DNA of 64,000 bases from Frankiales bacterium (GTDB lineage: Bacteria; Actinomycetota; Actinomycetes; Mycobacteriales; Jatrophihabitantaceae): NCBI GenBank assembly GCA_025966315.1, contig JAOPUZ010000048.1:225300-289299 (forward strand), given 5' to 3'. Of this stretch, positions 9,153 to 18,646 are shown one piece after another. How positions within the stretch are numbered: the stretch's first letter is position 1; each line of letters starts with the position of its first letter. Both the position numbers and the translations under genes were made by a program. Under the pieces are notes generated by a model. That model ran no database searches, was not told where the DNA came from, and saw only the letters and a list, made by a program, of their open reading frames with translations.

Positions 9153-10336
9153 CGCGACACCGCCCGGATCGCGTCGTGATATGCGCGCAGGTGCTGCTCG
9201 GCGCAGGCCCGCCAGCTGAATCCGGCGGCGCGCTGCCGGGCGGCCGCACCCAGCTCGGCCCGGCGAGCGGGGTCGTCCAGCAATTCCGCCAGCGCCGTCC
9301 CGATGGCGGCGCTGTCCACGCCGGTATAGGCCACCGCGTCGCCGCCGACCTCGGGTAAGGCCAACCGTCGAGTAGTGAGCACGGCCGCGCCACACGCCAT
9401 CGCCTCGAGCACCGGCAGACCGAAGCCCTCGCCCAGGCTGGGGTAGGCCACTACCGTCGCGCCGCCCAACAACCCGGGCAGCTGCACCAGCGGCAGGTAA
9501 CCGGGCCGGATCACCCGCAGGCCGGACGGCACGGCGGCGACGGCGGCATCCAGCGCACCTTCCCAGCCCGAGCCGCCAGCCAGCACCAAAGCCGGTGGCC
9601 GGGACCGCCCGGCGCTGGCGCGCACCCAGCCGCGCACCAGGGCGGGCAGGTTCTTGCGGGGTTCGAGGGTGCCCAGGAAGGCGATGTACGGCTCGTCCGG
9701 CCTCAGCCCCAGAGTCGCTCGGACCTGCTCGACCGCGGCCGGCGAGGGCGGCGCGAAAACCTCGTGGTCGACACCGTGATGGGCCACCACGAGCGGACTG
9801 GTGCGGTCGGCAGCGACCCCGGCGTGCTGGGCCAGTTCGTCGGCGGTGGCTTGGGAGGGCACGAGACAGATCGCCGCGTACCGCAGCGCCCGGCGGGTTG
9901 CGAACCGGAAGAACGGTCCCTTGTCGCGACCGTGCAGCGCCGGTTCGGTGAAGAAGGTGGCGTCGTGCAGCGTGACGGCCACCGGCATCGGCGACGCACC
10001 GCGGCGCACTGCGGCCAGCGCGCCGCGCGGGGCGGTCAACGCCCACGGATAGGTGTAATGCGGTGAGTGCAGGACGTCGAAGCGTGGCCGACGGGCCAGC
10101 CACGCCAGCCCGGTCTGCTCCCAGGTCAGTCGAGCCGGCCGGCGCGTCGTGCGGCTCGGCGCGGCTAGCGCGGGCCGGCCGGCGAGCGCGGAGTAATGAG
10201 TCACGTCGCCCGGCCGGCAGACGACCGTCAGCTCGACGTCGAGGTCAGCCAGCGCCGGCAGCAGGTTGTCGACGTAACGCCCGACGCCGCCTCGATCGGC
10301 CGGCACCGCGGTCGCGTCGAAGAGCACGCTCAGCAA
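9149..10336 (-). CDS. glycosyltransferase family 4
   Basis: About 395 residues with a GT-B fold. The N-terminal segment is LFDATAVPADRGGVGRYVDNL; the donor-binding half shows FLGTLEPRKNLPALVRGW and the EGFGLPVLEAMACG motif, where the E-x7-E pattern binds the nucleotide sugar. The acceptor is unknown; mannosyl transfer is common for this class. The listed start is a TTG at 10336; a GTG at 10327 (VLFDATAV) is an alternative three codons in. It heads a three-gene coupled run (GT4, GT2, nucleotidyltransferase), each overlapping the next by 4 bases. Confidence 0.87.
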   Translation of the reverse strand: MLSVLFDATAVPADRGGVGRYVDNLLPALADLDVELTVVCRPGDVTHYSALAGRPALAAPSRTTRRPARLTWEQTGLAWLARRPRFDVLHSPHYTYPWALTAPRGALAAVRRGASPMPVAVTLHDATFFTEPALHGRDKGPFFRFATRRALRYAAICLVPSQATADELAQHAGVAADRTSPLVVAHHGVDHEVFAPPSPAAVEQVRATLGLRPDEPYIAFLGTLEPRKNLPALVRGWVRASAGRSRPPALVLAGGSGWEGALDAAVAAVPSGLRVIRPGYLPLVQLPGLLGGATVVAYPSLGEGFGLPVLEAMACGAAVLTTRRLALPEVGGDAVAYTGVDSAAIGTALAELLDDPARRAELGAAARQRAAGFSWRACAEQHLRAYHDAIRAVSR

Positions 10337-10407
10337 CTGCTCACGTCCTCATCCACCGGCCATCGCGCACGAGGAAGTAGCTTACCGAGCGGGACGGAGC
10401 CGCCGCG

Positions 10408-12273
10408 TCAGCCTCGCCTGACCGTATGGCAGCCGAGGTTGGCGTTGCGCCCGGCGGTGCCGGGGACATTGATCGCGTACGCACAGATCTGATGTGTGCC
10501 CGGGCGCACCGGAACGAGGACATTGAAGCCGACCGCGTCACCAGCGAGCTTCTCGTGCGCCTGCACGTCAGGGCGCGCACCCGCTGCGTTGAAGGCGTAA
10601 CCCAACTTGTCGACGTAGACGTGCACCCGGCCGGGCCCGGCGTCCCGGTCGGGGTCGTACTCCCAGCCGGTCAGCCGGAAGTAGCCGCCACCGTTGTTGC
10701 CGATCGTGTCCACCCGCCCGGTCGGGGTGGTCGGCACGGTCACCGTGCTGCACTTGAGCAGGGTTCGGTCTTTGTTGATGCCCACGCCGTAGACGCAGAT
10801 CCGGTGCGTCCCGCCCGGCACGGTCACCTGGCCGACGAACCCGTGATTCGCGCTGGTCAGGTGATGGGCCTGTTGCACATCGACCCGCGGCTGGCCGGCC
10901 ACGAAGTTGAACGTGGTCCGGTCGACCAGCACCTGCACGGTGGCCAGGGCGTCGGTATCGGTGGGGTCATACGTCCAACCCGCGATCGTGTAACGGTGCA
11001 GCGTGCTGGCCCGGATGGCATCGACCCGGCCGACCGGGGCAAAGCTGCGGATGTGGAAATAGCGGTACGACAGCCCGAGGGCGCTGGCCAGGGCGGTGCC
11101 GGTGGTCGGGATCGATACGGTGTTGGCGCCCCGCTTGCCCACCACGGTCGCGGTGGCCACCAGACCGCCCCAGACCGCACCGCCTTCGCGCGAGTTGATC
11201 TGCAGCTGCGAAACGCTGGTCAGCCCGTAGTACGCGGCGACGTCGGCCGCCGAACCGGTCTCGGTCTGGCTCAGATACGGGTCACCGCTGAAGGCCTGGT
11301 CGTACGGGTCTGCTCTGGTGACGAAGTAGGGCTGGTTGCCCGAGGACGTAATCCCGCCGTTGGAAGCCGAGAACTCGGCGAAGATGGTATGCCCGGCGTA
11401 GGTGATGACCCGGTTGCTGGTCGCGGTGACGGCCGCATTGGAGGCTGACTCCTCGTGGATGCCGTTGCTCTGGCCGTTGCTGCCGTACTGCGCGGCCCCG
11501 CCGTACACCTGGCAGGCGGTGGTGTCGCAGATGTCGTACGGCTGCGCCGAGTTGTGCTCGGCGGCATAGCGGGCGTAGGACCGGGCGGCCACCGCTTGAG
11601 CCCGGACCGCGGCGGTCTGCCACGAGGCGGGCATCTCACGGGGCACAACGCCGCGGGTGTAATCATCGAGGTTGACCCGGTTGATCGGCAGTACCCCGGC
11701 GCCGGAACGAACCGCGCCGACCGTGCCGCGGTAGTCGATGGACTTCTGGCTCGAGGGCAGGTATCGGACGGTCTTACCGGTGATGGCGAAGTAGGCGGTG
11801 GCCGGCAACGCGCCACCGATAGGCTTCCAACTGGCGCCCACTCGACCCTGCAGCTGCAGCCCGGTGCCGGAGGGAAAGAGGCTGGCCGCGTTGTAGGTGG
11901 CCGGAATGACGTAGGACCCGCCGGACCAGTGCAATGTCAGGCCCGGTTGCCGCAGGACGGTCACCGCCGTGGACGGTCCCGATACCTTCACTCGCAATAC
12001 CGTGGCCGCAACGGTGGCCAGCGCCGTGTGCGGGTAGTAGAAGGCCAGGATCTGCTGATAGGTAAGGCCTTTGATGGCCGCGCCCCGGGCGCCGTACTGG
12101 CTCATGCCGTGACCGTGACCGTTACCCCGGACGTCGATGGTCCACCGACCGGTGTTCGGTGTCGGGTTGATTTCCGTCGCTTGCCCGGGCGCCACCGTAC
12201 TGGCGATCAGGGCGGCAACGGCGACGACGGCGACGGCACCCCCACCCGCACCGCGCAGGCTCAGGCTACGCAC
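10408..12273 (-). CDS. exported SpoIID/LytB domain protein with C-terminal repeats
   Basis: About 621 residues. The GTG at 12273 has GGGGAG eight bases upstream; another GTG at 12279 is too close to it. A signal sequence follows (GGGAVAVVAVAALIASTVAPG, cleavage near GQATE). The SpoIID signature GNGHGHGMSQYGARGAAIKG comes next, then VVPREMPASWQTAAVRAQAVAARSYA in pieces, typical of lytic transglycosylase-like SpoIID domains that cut glycan strands lacking stem peptides. Two tandem modules of about 95 residues close the protein (each with GRVD, GW-YDP, V-VYVD or VLVDR, and HQIC/HRIC). Likely a cell-wall enzyme with carbohydrate-binding tail. Confidence 0.87.
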   Translation of the reverse strand: MRSLSLRGAGGGAVAVVAVAALIASTVAPGQATEINPTPNTGRWTIDVRGNGHGHGMSQYGARGAAIKGLTYQQILAFYYPHTALATVAATVLRVKVSGPSTAVTVLRQPGLTLHWSGGSYVIPATYNAASLFPSGTGLQLQGRVGASWKPIGGALPATAYFAITGKTVRYLPSSQKSIDYRGTVGAVRSGAGVLPINRVNLDDYTRGVVPREMPASWQTAAVRAQAVAARSYARYAAEHNSAQPYDICDTTACQVYGGAAQYGSNGQSNGIHEESASNAAVTATSNRVITYAGHTIFAEFSASNGGITSSGNQPYFVTRADPYDQAFSGDPYLSQTETGSAADVAAYYGLTSVSQLQINSREGGAVWGGLVATATVVGKRGANTVSIPTTGTALASALGLSYRYFHIRSFAPVGRVDAIRASTLHRYTIAGWTYDPTDTDALATVQVLVDRTTFNFVAGQPRVDVQQAHHLTSANHGFVGQVTVPGGTHRICVYGVGINKDRTLLKCSTVTVPTTPTGRVDTIGNNGGGYFRLTGWEYDPDRDAGPGRVHVYVDKLGYAFNAAGARPDVQAHEKLAGDAVGFNVLVPVRPGTHQICAYAINVPGTAGRNANLGCHTVRRG

Positions 12274-12403
12274 AGGCACTTCTCCCCTACAGTTACGGCT
12301 GAATCTGCGACACGCCGGTCGACGTCCCTGGGGCAGACTAGTCACATCCGTAACATTGCGCGACCTTTTGGTGGCACCAGAGTGACACGATAACTGGTTC
12401 GAG

Positions 12404-13384
12404 TCAGCCGGCTGGTACGGCAAGCTGCGGCAATCCGCGAATCCGGGCGGCCAGGGTTGCCCCGGCGGCCAGCACCAGGTCGGCCACAATCAGGATCACC
12501 CGGGAAGCCACCACGACGGCGACCACCTGGCCATGGTCCAGCACCGAAACCAGCACGTAGCCGAGCACGACTTCACGCATCCCGGCGCCGGCCGGAGCCG
12601 GGATGAACAACACCCCGGCCGACACCGCCAGCGCCATTCCGCCGATGCACAACGCGACCAGACCGGTGCTGAAATGCCCGATCAGCGCACACAACACGGT
12701 CAGGTGCAGCCCCAGTCCGAGCCAGCCCAGGCCGGCCCAGGCCGAGGCCCGCGCGGTGGCCGCCACACTCATCTGCACGTCGAGCGGCTTTCGTCGCAAC
12801 AGCACCAGCACGCGATTGAGCAGGTACGGCAAGGACCGCGGATGGGCCAGCACGAGCACCAGCGGCAGGGCGGCCAGCGCCCACCAGAACCGGTGCAGCG
12901 CGGCCGCGTAGGAGAAGGGCAACAGGATGCCCGCCAGCACCACGCCAACGGCAATGCTCAACACGACCGTGATCATGTTGGTGGCGATCAGGGTCTTGCG
13001 GTCGGCACCCCGGCGGCGCGCGGCCTCCATTTGCATCAGCACCGGCCACACCGAACCGGGCAGGTACTTGCCGAGCTGGCTGACGAAGAACACCTGAGCG
13101 CCCTCGACCGGCGCGAAACGGATACCGAGGCCGGCGAGCACGGCGCGCCATTCCAGGTGCGTGGCGCCGACGCCGACGAGGCCGAACAGCAGGCTGAGCA
13201 GGAAGCCCAGGATGCCGACCTGCTTGATGCTGTCGGCGAAGGCGTGGCGGTTTCGGCCAACGGTCAGTGCGACGCCGGCCAGCACCAGCACGATGACCAG
13301 CGCGCCGGCGAGTTCGCGCAGCCGGGACGTTCGGGGCGTCGTCGCCGGCGCCGCAGGCTCACTCACAGCGGGCCCTTCGGTCAC
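12404..13384 (-). CDS. lysylphosphatidylglycerol synthase-type integral membrane protein (putative flippase)
   Basis: 326 residues with seven to eight hydrophobic segments (for example ALVIVLVLAGVALTV and VVAVVVASRVILIVADLVL). Family landmarks are FFVSQLGKYLPGSVWPVLMQ and PAPAGAGMREVVLGYVL, as in the UPF0104/LPG_synthase_TM group, members of which occur beside glycosyltransferases and are proposed to flip or handle polyprenyl-linked sugars. The start overlaps the stop of the upstream GT2 (ATGA), suggesting joint function on a lipid-linked sugar. No aminoacyl transferase domain is attached. Confidence 0.85.
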   Translation of the reverse strand: MTEGPAVSEPAAPATTPRTSRLRELAGALVIVLVLAGVALTVGRNRHAFADSIKQVGILGFLLSLLFGLVGVGATHLEWRAVLAGLGIRFAPVEGAQVFFVSQLGKYLPGSVWPVLMQMEAARRRGADRKTLIATNMITVVLSIAVGVVLAGILLPFSYAAALHRFWWALAALPLVLVLAHPRSLPYLLNRVLVLLRRKPLDVQMSVAATARASAWAGLGWLGLGLHLTVLCALIGHFSTGLVALCIGGMALAVSAGVLFIPAPAGAGMREVVLGYVLVSVLDHGQVVAVVVASRVILIVADLVLAAGATLAARIRGLPQLAVPAG

Positions 13385-14367
13385 CCCGTCAGCGCTTCGA
13401 GTGGCTTCGCGTCGGGTACTTCCTCACCCTGACCGAAGCGCATCTTCTTGGTGTGTTCGAGGCTGTCTTCGATCAGCATGCGATTGGTTCGGATGAGGTC
13501 GGACGTAATGCCGATGATGACGCTCAGGAACGCCATTATGAGCAGGACGGCGCCGACCAACAATGACTGCAGGTGACTGCCGGGATTGTTACCCAATGCG
13601 AGGACGCCGAACCGGACGAAGGGGATCAGACCGAGCGCACCGAAGAAAGCAGCGAAGAAACTGAAGATCACGTAGGGCTTGTACATGATGTACGCGCGGA
13701 TGATCGCCCCGGCCGACTTCAGCACATGCTGATAGGTCGATGAGAACAATCGCGACTCGCGGGTCTTGGGGTTGGTCAGAATCGGGATGCTCGTGATGGC
13801 CAGTTTCTTGTTGCCGGCCTGGATGATCGTTTCCATGCAGTAGCTGAACCGGGTGATCGTGTTCAACAACATCAGGCTGTCGCGCGAGTACGCCCGGAAA
13901 CCACTGGCCGCATCGGGCAACGCCGTGCCGGCGGCGCGGTTCACGATGCCGCTGCCGAACTTCTGCAGCGCGACCTTGGACTTGGAGAAATGTTCCACCA
14001 AGTGCACCTGGCGATCGGCGATGACGATGTCGGCGGTGCCGGCGATGATCGGCTGGACCAGATCGGTGATCCGCTCCTGCGGGTACTGATTGTCGCCGTC
14101 GGTATTGACCACTATGTCGGCACCGAGCTCGAGTGCGCGCTGCACGCCATCGTGGAACGAACGGCCCAACCCACGATTGCGGGCGTGCTTGACGAAATGC
14201 GTCACACCGTGTTGTTTGGCCACCTCGATGGTGCGATCGGTGGACCCGTCATCGATGATGAGGATGATGATCTCGTCGATTCCCGGGATTTGCTTGGGAA
14301 TCGACCGCAACACCAGCGGCAGGGTGTCTTCCTCGTTGAGACAAGGTACTTGGACGACAAGTCGCAC
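13381..14367 (-). CDS. glycosyltransferase family 2, polyprenyl-phosphate sugar synthase type
   Basis: 328 residues with a GTG start. The N-terminal GT-A domain carries VQVPCLNEEDTLPLVLRSIP, IDDGSTDRT, GLGRSFHDGVQRALELGADI and NTDGDNQYP, as in dolichyl/polyprenyl-phosphate mannose or glucose synthases. Residues about 230-300 form two membrane helices (YVIFSFFAAFFGALGLIPF and LLVGAVLLIMAFLSVIIGI). It would transfer a sugar to polyprenyl phosphate at the inner leaflet, and the coupled membrane protein could then present it outside. Confidence 0.87.
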   Translation of the reverse strand: MRLVVQVPCLNEEDTLPLVLRSIPKQIPGIDEIIILIIDDGSTDRTIEVAKQHGVTHFVKHARNRGLGRSFHDGVQRALELGADIVVNTDGDNQYPQERITDLVQPIIAGTADIVIADRQVHLVEHFSKSKVALQKFGSGIVNRAAGTALPDAASGFRAYSRDSLMLLNTITRFSYCMETIIQAGNKKLAITSIPILTNPKTRESRLFSSTYQHVLKSAGAIIRAYIMYKPYVIFSFFAAFFGALGLIPFVRFGVLALGNNPGSHLQSLLVGAVLLIMAFLSVIIGITSDLIRTNRMLIEDSLEHTKKMRFGQGEEVPDAKPLEALTG

Positions 14368-14689
14368 TTAACAACCTCGCTAATGGCGTCATGGAATCTG
14401 CCCGGTGCGGCATTCGGACCGGATTGAGTCCCGACGGAGCTTGGACGGTAACGTCCGTAGGATACCCGCCGCGCGCACTTCGACCGGCTAGGAGCGCGCT
14501 TCGGGCGCAAGCTCGACTGATCCCCGGTGATCGGGCTACCTACCGCTCTGGCCGGCATCTTCATCACTTGCGCCGCTAAATCCGGGGCCAACCGACCGCT
14601 GGGCGGGTGGGGATGAGACCGCTCACATCGACTACGCGGTACGGGTCCGGCACGGTCATCTGCCGGTATTCGAAATGGGTTGATCCTGC
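14368..14689. other. intergenic region upstream of the GT2/flippase pair
   Basis: 322 bases without a credible gene. It should contain the leftward promoter for 14367. The only structure noticed is an inverted repeat GGACG-gtaa-CGTCC at 14443-14456. No terminator with a T-run was seen after the DUF2142 gene. Confidence 0.35.
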
Positions 14690-16471
14690 TCAGGCAGTCT
14701 GCAGATCCAGCTCGCTGGCCGGCGACTGCGCCGGCCGCGAACGGTCCGCTTGGCTGTCGAGCACGGCGAAGCGCACCAGCGCGGCCAGCGTCCACACGAC
14801 GAGCAGGGTGGTGACCAGCAGGATGACCACCGACACCACCCCTGGCCACGGTGCCCACCCGATCGAGTACTTCAAGCCGCCCCACACCCGGTGCCCCAGT
14901 CCAGGACCCTTCGGTCCCACCTGCAAGTCCAGTACGAGCACGGTCGCAGCACCTTCAAGGGCCAGCGCACCGAGGAACGCGACCAGCGGGATCCAGGAAC
15001 GGAACCGCCGAAACAGCCAGGTCATGGTGAGGGCCGCCGCGAGCGTGAGGCCGGGCAGGAAAGGCACGAAGTAACGCGCCTGAACACCCGGGATCTGCCG
15101 GACGTGGAAATAGACGCTGCGCGAACCGGAGTACATCACCGCGACGGTCAGCAGGGCCGGCAACACCAGCATGACCATGCTCCAGCGTGGTGCGTGGGCG
15201 TGTCGGGCGCCCACCCCGATCCCGATCAGAACCAGCACGGAGAAGACGATCGTCAGCGTGGCCAGCAGCCGGCCCGGCATCAGGGGAAAGTCGATCAACC
15301 CGAGGGAGCCGAAGATCCGCCGGTACATCAAGGTGCTGAAGCCGTGCAGGAAGTTGCGCTCGGTACCGCCCGGACGATCCGGTCCATAGACCCGGTTCAA
15401 CGGCCACAGCGGCCCGAAGCCGTACGGCTGCACTGTGCCGTATACGACCTCGTTGCGAATCCACCACCAGCCGCCGAGCACGGCGCCGATCAGGCCAGCC
15501 AGCACCGCCGGTAGCCAGGCCGAGCGGATCCGGGCCATCAGGTTTCCACGGCCACCGCACAGGTAGGCCAGCACGATCACCGGCGGGAACACGAGCGAAA
15601 AGCCCTTGGTCAACAACAGCAAAGCCCAGACCACGCCCACCCAGATCGCGGTCTTACGGGACAGATCGCCGGTGACCACCCGCGCCAGCAGGTAGAGCAG
15701 CAGCGCGCCGAACAGCACCATTGGCACGTCGTTGGACACCGACGCGCCGGTCCGTAGATAGGACGGCACGGCTAACGGCAAGAGCGCCATGGCGAACCCG
15801 ATACTCGACGATCCGGTCAACCGACGGCCCGTCATCCAGGCCAGGATCGGTACCGGAATCATCATCAACAGCGAGAGCAGTCGCAGCCAGCCGATCTGGA
15901 CGTCGAAACGCTGACCCTCGAAATTCGGCAGCAGATAACTGAATCCGGCGCCCAGGGCGTAGTACAGCGGCGGGTGTTGAACCATCTGGTTGGGCTGCCC
16001 GGTCGTTTGCGAGGCAGTGCCGAGCTGGTCGAAGGATTTACGGTCGACCCGCTTGAGCGGTGCCTGGTCGGCGACGTGCTCGTGATTCTGCGTAGAGGGC
16101 ACCGCGTAGTAGGCCTTCAGGACGCCGGACTGGAACAGCCGTTCGCCCGGTCCGTCGAGCCATTGCCCGTGCCGGTGGGCCAGGATGTAGTCGACGTGCG
16201 CGACCTCGTCCGGTTCCTGGAACGACGTGTACACCATGCCCGTGCACAGAATCAGGAACGACTGCAGCGCGACGATGAGCAACAGCAGCCGGGGCAGTCG
16301 ACGCGTACGGGCCGGACGTTTACCGGTGCCGAGCCCGGCGCTGGGCTGGGCGGCCAGCTCGGCGACGTCCGTCGCGGGCGAACCTGACCCCGGACCTGAC
16401 CCAACGGTGGCCTCGTTCGGCCGGTCGCCGCTCGGCGGATTCTCCGGCGCAACGTGCGGCGTCTCAGTCAT
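14690..16471 (-). CDS. DUF2142 polytopic membrane protein
   Basis: 593 residues from the ATG of MTETPHVAPENPPSG; a longer in-frame ATG at 16549 overlaps the neighbour's start region and is less likely. A disordered N-terminus of about 70 residues precedes 10-12 hydrophobic helices. The external loop after the first helix holds EPDEVAHVDYILA and QHPPLYYALG, hallmarks of DUF2142 and of GT-C-like glycosyltransferases (an acidic pair just after helix 1). A role in transferring sugars from polyprenyl carriers outside the membrane is plausible but unproven. It lies between two GT operons. Confidence 0.85.
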   Translation of the reverse strand: MTETPHVAPENPPSGDRPNEATVGSGPGSGSPATDVAELAAQPSAGLGTGKRPARTRRLPRLLLLIVALQSFLILCTGMVYTSFQEPDEVAHVDYILAHRHGQWLDGPGERLFQSGVLKAYYAVPSTQNHEHVADQAPLKRVDRKSFDQLGTASQTTGQPNQMVQHPPLYYALGAGFSYLLPNFEGQRFDVQIGWLRLLSLLMMIPVPILAWMTGRRLTGSSSIGFAMALLPLAVPSYLRTGASVSNDVPMVLFGALLLYLLARVVTGDLSRKTAIWVGVVWALLLLTKGFSLVFPPVIVLAYLCGGRGNLMARIRSAWLPAVLAGLIGAVLGGWWWIRNEVVYGTVQPYGFGPLWPLNRVYGPDRPGGTERNFLHGFSTLMYRRIFGSLGLIDFPLMPGRLLATLTIVFSVLVLIGIGVGARHAHAPRWSMVMLVLPALLTVAVMYSGSRSVYFHVRQIPGVQARYFVPFLPGLTLAAALTMTWLFRRFRSWIPLVAFLGALALEGAATVLVLDLQVGPKGPGLGHRVWGGLKYSIGWAPWPGVVSVVILLVTTLLVVWTLAALVRFAVLDSQADRSRPAQSPASELDLQTA

Positions 16472-16521
16472 CGTCGCAGAACTATACCCAGCCGCCCGGT
16501 TGATCCGGGCCGCCACACGCA

Positions 16522-17658
16522 TCACGCGATGCGTTCGTACAACTGCCATGCGCGGCCCGCGACCTCGTCCCAGCTGTACTTCGCGGCGCGGCCGAGGCCA
16601 GCCACGACCAGCTGGGCGATCTCGGCCGGCTCGGCCGAAAAGAGATCGGCGATGGCCGCGGCCAACGTGGTCGAATCGCCGCGCGGCACCAGGACGGCCG
16701 CGCCGTCGGTGAGCTCCACCAGGGCCGGCACATCAGTGCAGATCACCGGAATGCCCAACGACATCGCTTCCAGGACGGGCAAGCCGAACCCTTCCGCCAG
16801 CGAGGGCATCACGAGCGCGAACGCCCGCCGGTAGACGACCGCGAGCTGCGCATCCTCGATCCGGCCCAGCGACCGGACGCGGCCGGCCGGCAGCCCGCGG
16901 GACGCGATCTCGGCCGCCAGATCGAGGCCGCCCCAGCCCTGCTGACCCACGAGCAGCAACGCCGGGGCGGCCGGGCCGAGCCGGACGAGGGCGTCAAGCA
17001 GCACATCGAGGCCCTTGCGAGGCTCCAACGTGGCCACGCACAGCAGGTAACGATCGGGAAGATCCAGCCGGGCGGCGACCCGTGCGGCGAGCTCGCGATC
17101 CGGTTCCACGGCCAGTGCGGACGTCGCACCGGCGCCGAGCACGGCCAGCCGGCCGGACCGCAGCCCCGGCACACAGTCGAGCAGTTCCGCGGCGACCGAC
17201 GCGCTGGGAACCACCACCTGGGCGCCGGCCCGGACGAGCCGTTCCGTCATCGCCCGATGCCAGCGGGCGCCCCGCGGGGTCAGCGTCTCGGGTTGCCGCC
17301 ACGGGACCACGTCATGAATCGTGACCACCAGCCGACGCCGGACGGCCGGCGCGGTGGGCGCCAGCGGCGTCGGTGCGTGCGTGACGTCGACATGGCGTGG
17401 AACCGGGGGCAGGCCCCGCTCCCAGGCGGCCACCAATCCGCGGCGGGGCAGCGGAAACCGGCGCACCGCGAGCTGCTCCGACGCCGGCGTGCCGGGCAGG
17501 TTCACCGTTGCCCCATCACGGTGCCAGGCGGAGTAAAGGACGACCGAGTGCTCGGGTCCCGCCGTTCGCAGCAGCGCGCCGGCCAGTTCGGCGGTGTAGC
17601 GACCCGTGCCGCCGGGCACCGGTGCGAGCAGCTGCTCGACCAGAAATGCGAGCTTCAC
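16522..17658 (-). CDS. glycosyltransferase family 4
   Basis: 378 residues from a GTG (VKLAFLVEQLLAPVPGGTGRY). GT-B fold with ATLEPRKGLDVLLDALVRLG, a LGRIEDAQLAVVYRRA stretch and EGFGLPVLEAMSLG, the nucleotide-sugar motif. It resembles the GT4 at 9149 in overall plan but is clearly diverged. Substrates unknown. Its start region faces the rightward methyltransferase-like gene across about 160 bases, which must carry two divergent promoters. Confidence 0.87.
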   Translation of the reverse strand: MKLAFLVEQLLAPVPGGTGRYTAELAGALLRTAGPEHSVVLYSAWHRDGATVNLPGTPASEQLAVRRFPLPRRGLVAAWERGLPPVPRHVDVTHAPTPLAPTAPAVRRRLVVTIHDVVPWRQPETLTPRGARWHRAMTERLVRAGAQVVVPSASVAAELLDCVPGLRSGRLAVLGAGATSALAVEPDRELAARVAARLDLPDRYLLCVATLEPRKGLDVLLDALVRLGPAAPALLLVGQQGWGGLDLAAEIASRGLPAGRVRSLGRIEDAQLAVVYRRAFALVMPSLAEGFGLPVLEAMSLGIPVICTDVPALVELTDGAAVLVPRGDSTTLAAAIADLFSAEPAEIAQLVVAGLGRAAKYSWDEVAGRAWQLYERIA

Positions 17659-17821
17659 GCCGCCAGCTTTGCATGCGCGCCAGGACACTTTCTCAATGCT
17701 TGTCCGGATGCGGCCTGGACGGGCCGGCTGCCGTTAATATGACGAGGACTTACGCGGCCGGTTGGCAACCCGCACGATCGGCCAACATTTACGCGAACAC
17801 CACGAGCAGAGGACCAATCCG

Positions 17822-18646
17822 GTGAACCGCAGACTGAGCACCATCGATGGTTCAGCTGACGGTTCGATGAGCCACGGGGCGGATTACGCGCGCCACGGCC
17901 CCCGGCTGGCCCTTCGGGTTGCCCGCACCCTGCGCCCGTCCCGCGTTCTGGTGCTGTCCGAGCAGGACAGCGACCTGCCCGAGCTGCTCGCCGAACACGG
18001 CATCGAGGCTCGGGCGGACCGGCTGAGCGAGCCGCGTCCGGCTGACGCTGAACCCTGGGACCTGGTCATCTGCCTGGACGCCCTCAGTTCTGTGCCGTCC
18101 AGCGGCGCGGAAGACCTGCTCGACCTGTTGTGCGCGACTGCTGATCGGGTGCTCGTCCTCGCCCGCACCGGCCTCGATGCGGCTGCCACCCAGGCCAGCT
18201 CCCCGACGAATCCGGCATGGGCGGCGGCGTTCGCCGAGCGCCAGTACTTCCGGCGGACCGATCTGGACCTCGACCTGCCCGCCGCCTGGGTCGCGCTGTT
18301 CGAACGGGACTCACCGAGCCTGCGCGATCTCGCCTTCCGGTACGAGTCGGCATTACAGCCACTTCAGGACGAACTGGCCAGCAAGCAAGCCACCGTGCTG
18401 CCTCATTCACCCTCCGCCGATGTCGACACGATCACCCAGCAGGGCTTAGACGAGTTACGGCACCAGATCCTGACCAGCCGCGACTTCGCCATGGGTGCCG
18501 AGGCCGAGATAGCGCGGTTGCGAAGCGAGCGGGACGAGCTGCGGGCGCTGGTCTCCGAGATCTACGGCTCCACCCGCTGGCGGGTCGGCGATCAGGTCCT
18601 CAATCCCTTGAGCCGGATCAAGAACGGCGTGCAGCGGTTCCGATGA
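17822..18646 (+). CDS. methyltransferase-like protein with C-terminal coiled coil
   Basis: 274 residues from the GTG at 17822, which has AGGA eight bases upstream; a TTG at 17762 is an alternative. Residues about 20-120 look like a Rossmann-type, methyltransferase-like domain (RPSRVLVLSEQDSDLPELL, WDLVICLDALSSVPSSG), but the glycine-rich SAM loop is not obvious, so activity is uncertain. Residues about 215-255 form a heptad coiled coil, ending in VSEIYGSTRWRVGD and RIKNGVQRFR, a tail often seen on glycan-cluster methyltransferases and GTs. ATGA-coupled to the GT2 that follows. Confidence 0.65.
   Translation: MNRRLSTIDGSADGSMSHGADYARHGPRLALRVARTLRPSRVLVLSEQDSDLPELLAEHGIEARADRLSEPRPADAEPWDLVICLDALSSVPSSGAEDLLDLLCATADRVLVLARTGLDAAATQASSPTNPAWAAAFAERQYFRRTDLDLDLPAAWVALFERDSPSLRDLAFRYESALQPLQDELASKQATVLPHSPSADVDTITQQGLDELRHQILTSRDFAMGAEAEIARLRSERDELRALVSEIYGSTRWRVGDQVLNPLSRIKNGVQRFR

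Noticed and set aside
8217..10103. A single 628-residue GT protein
   Set aside because: The upstream third is an out-of-frame shadow of the GT4 gene; the GT2 starts at 9152, overlapping the GT4 stop.
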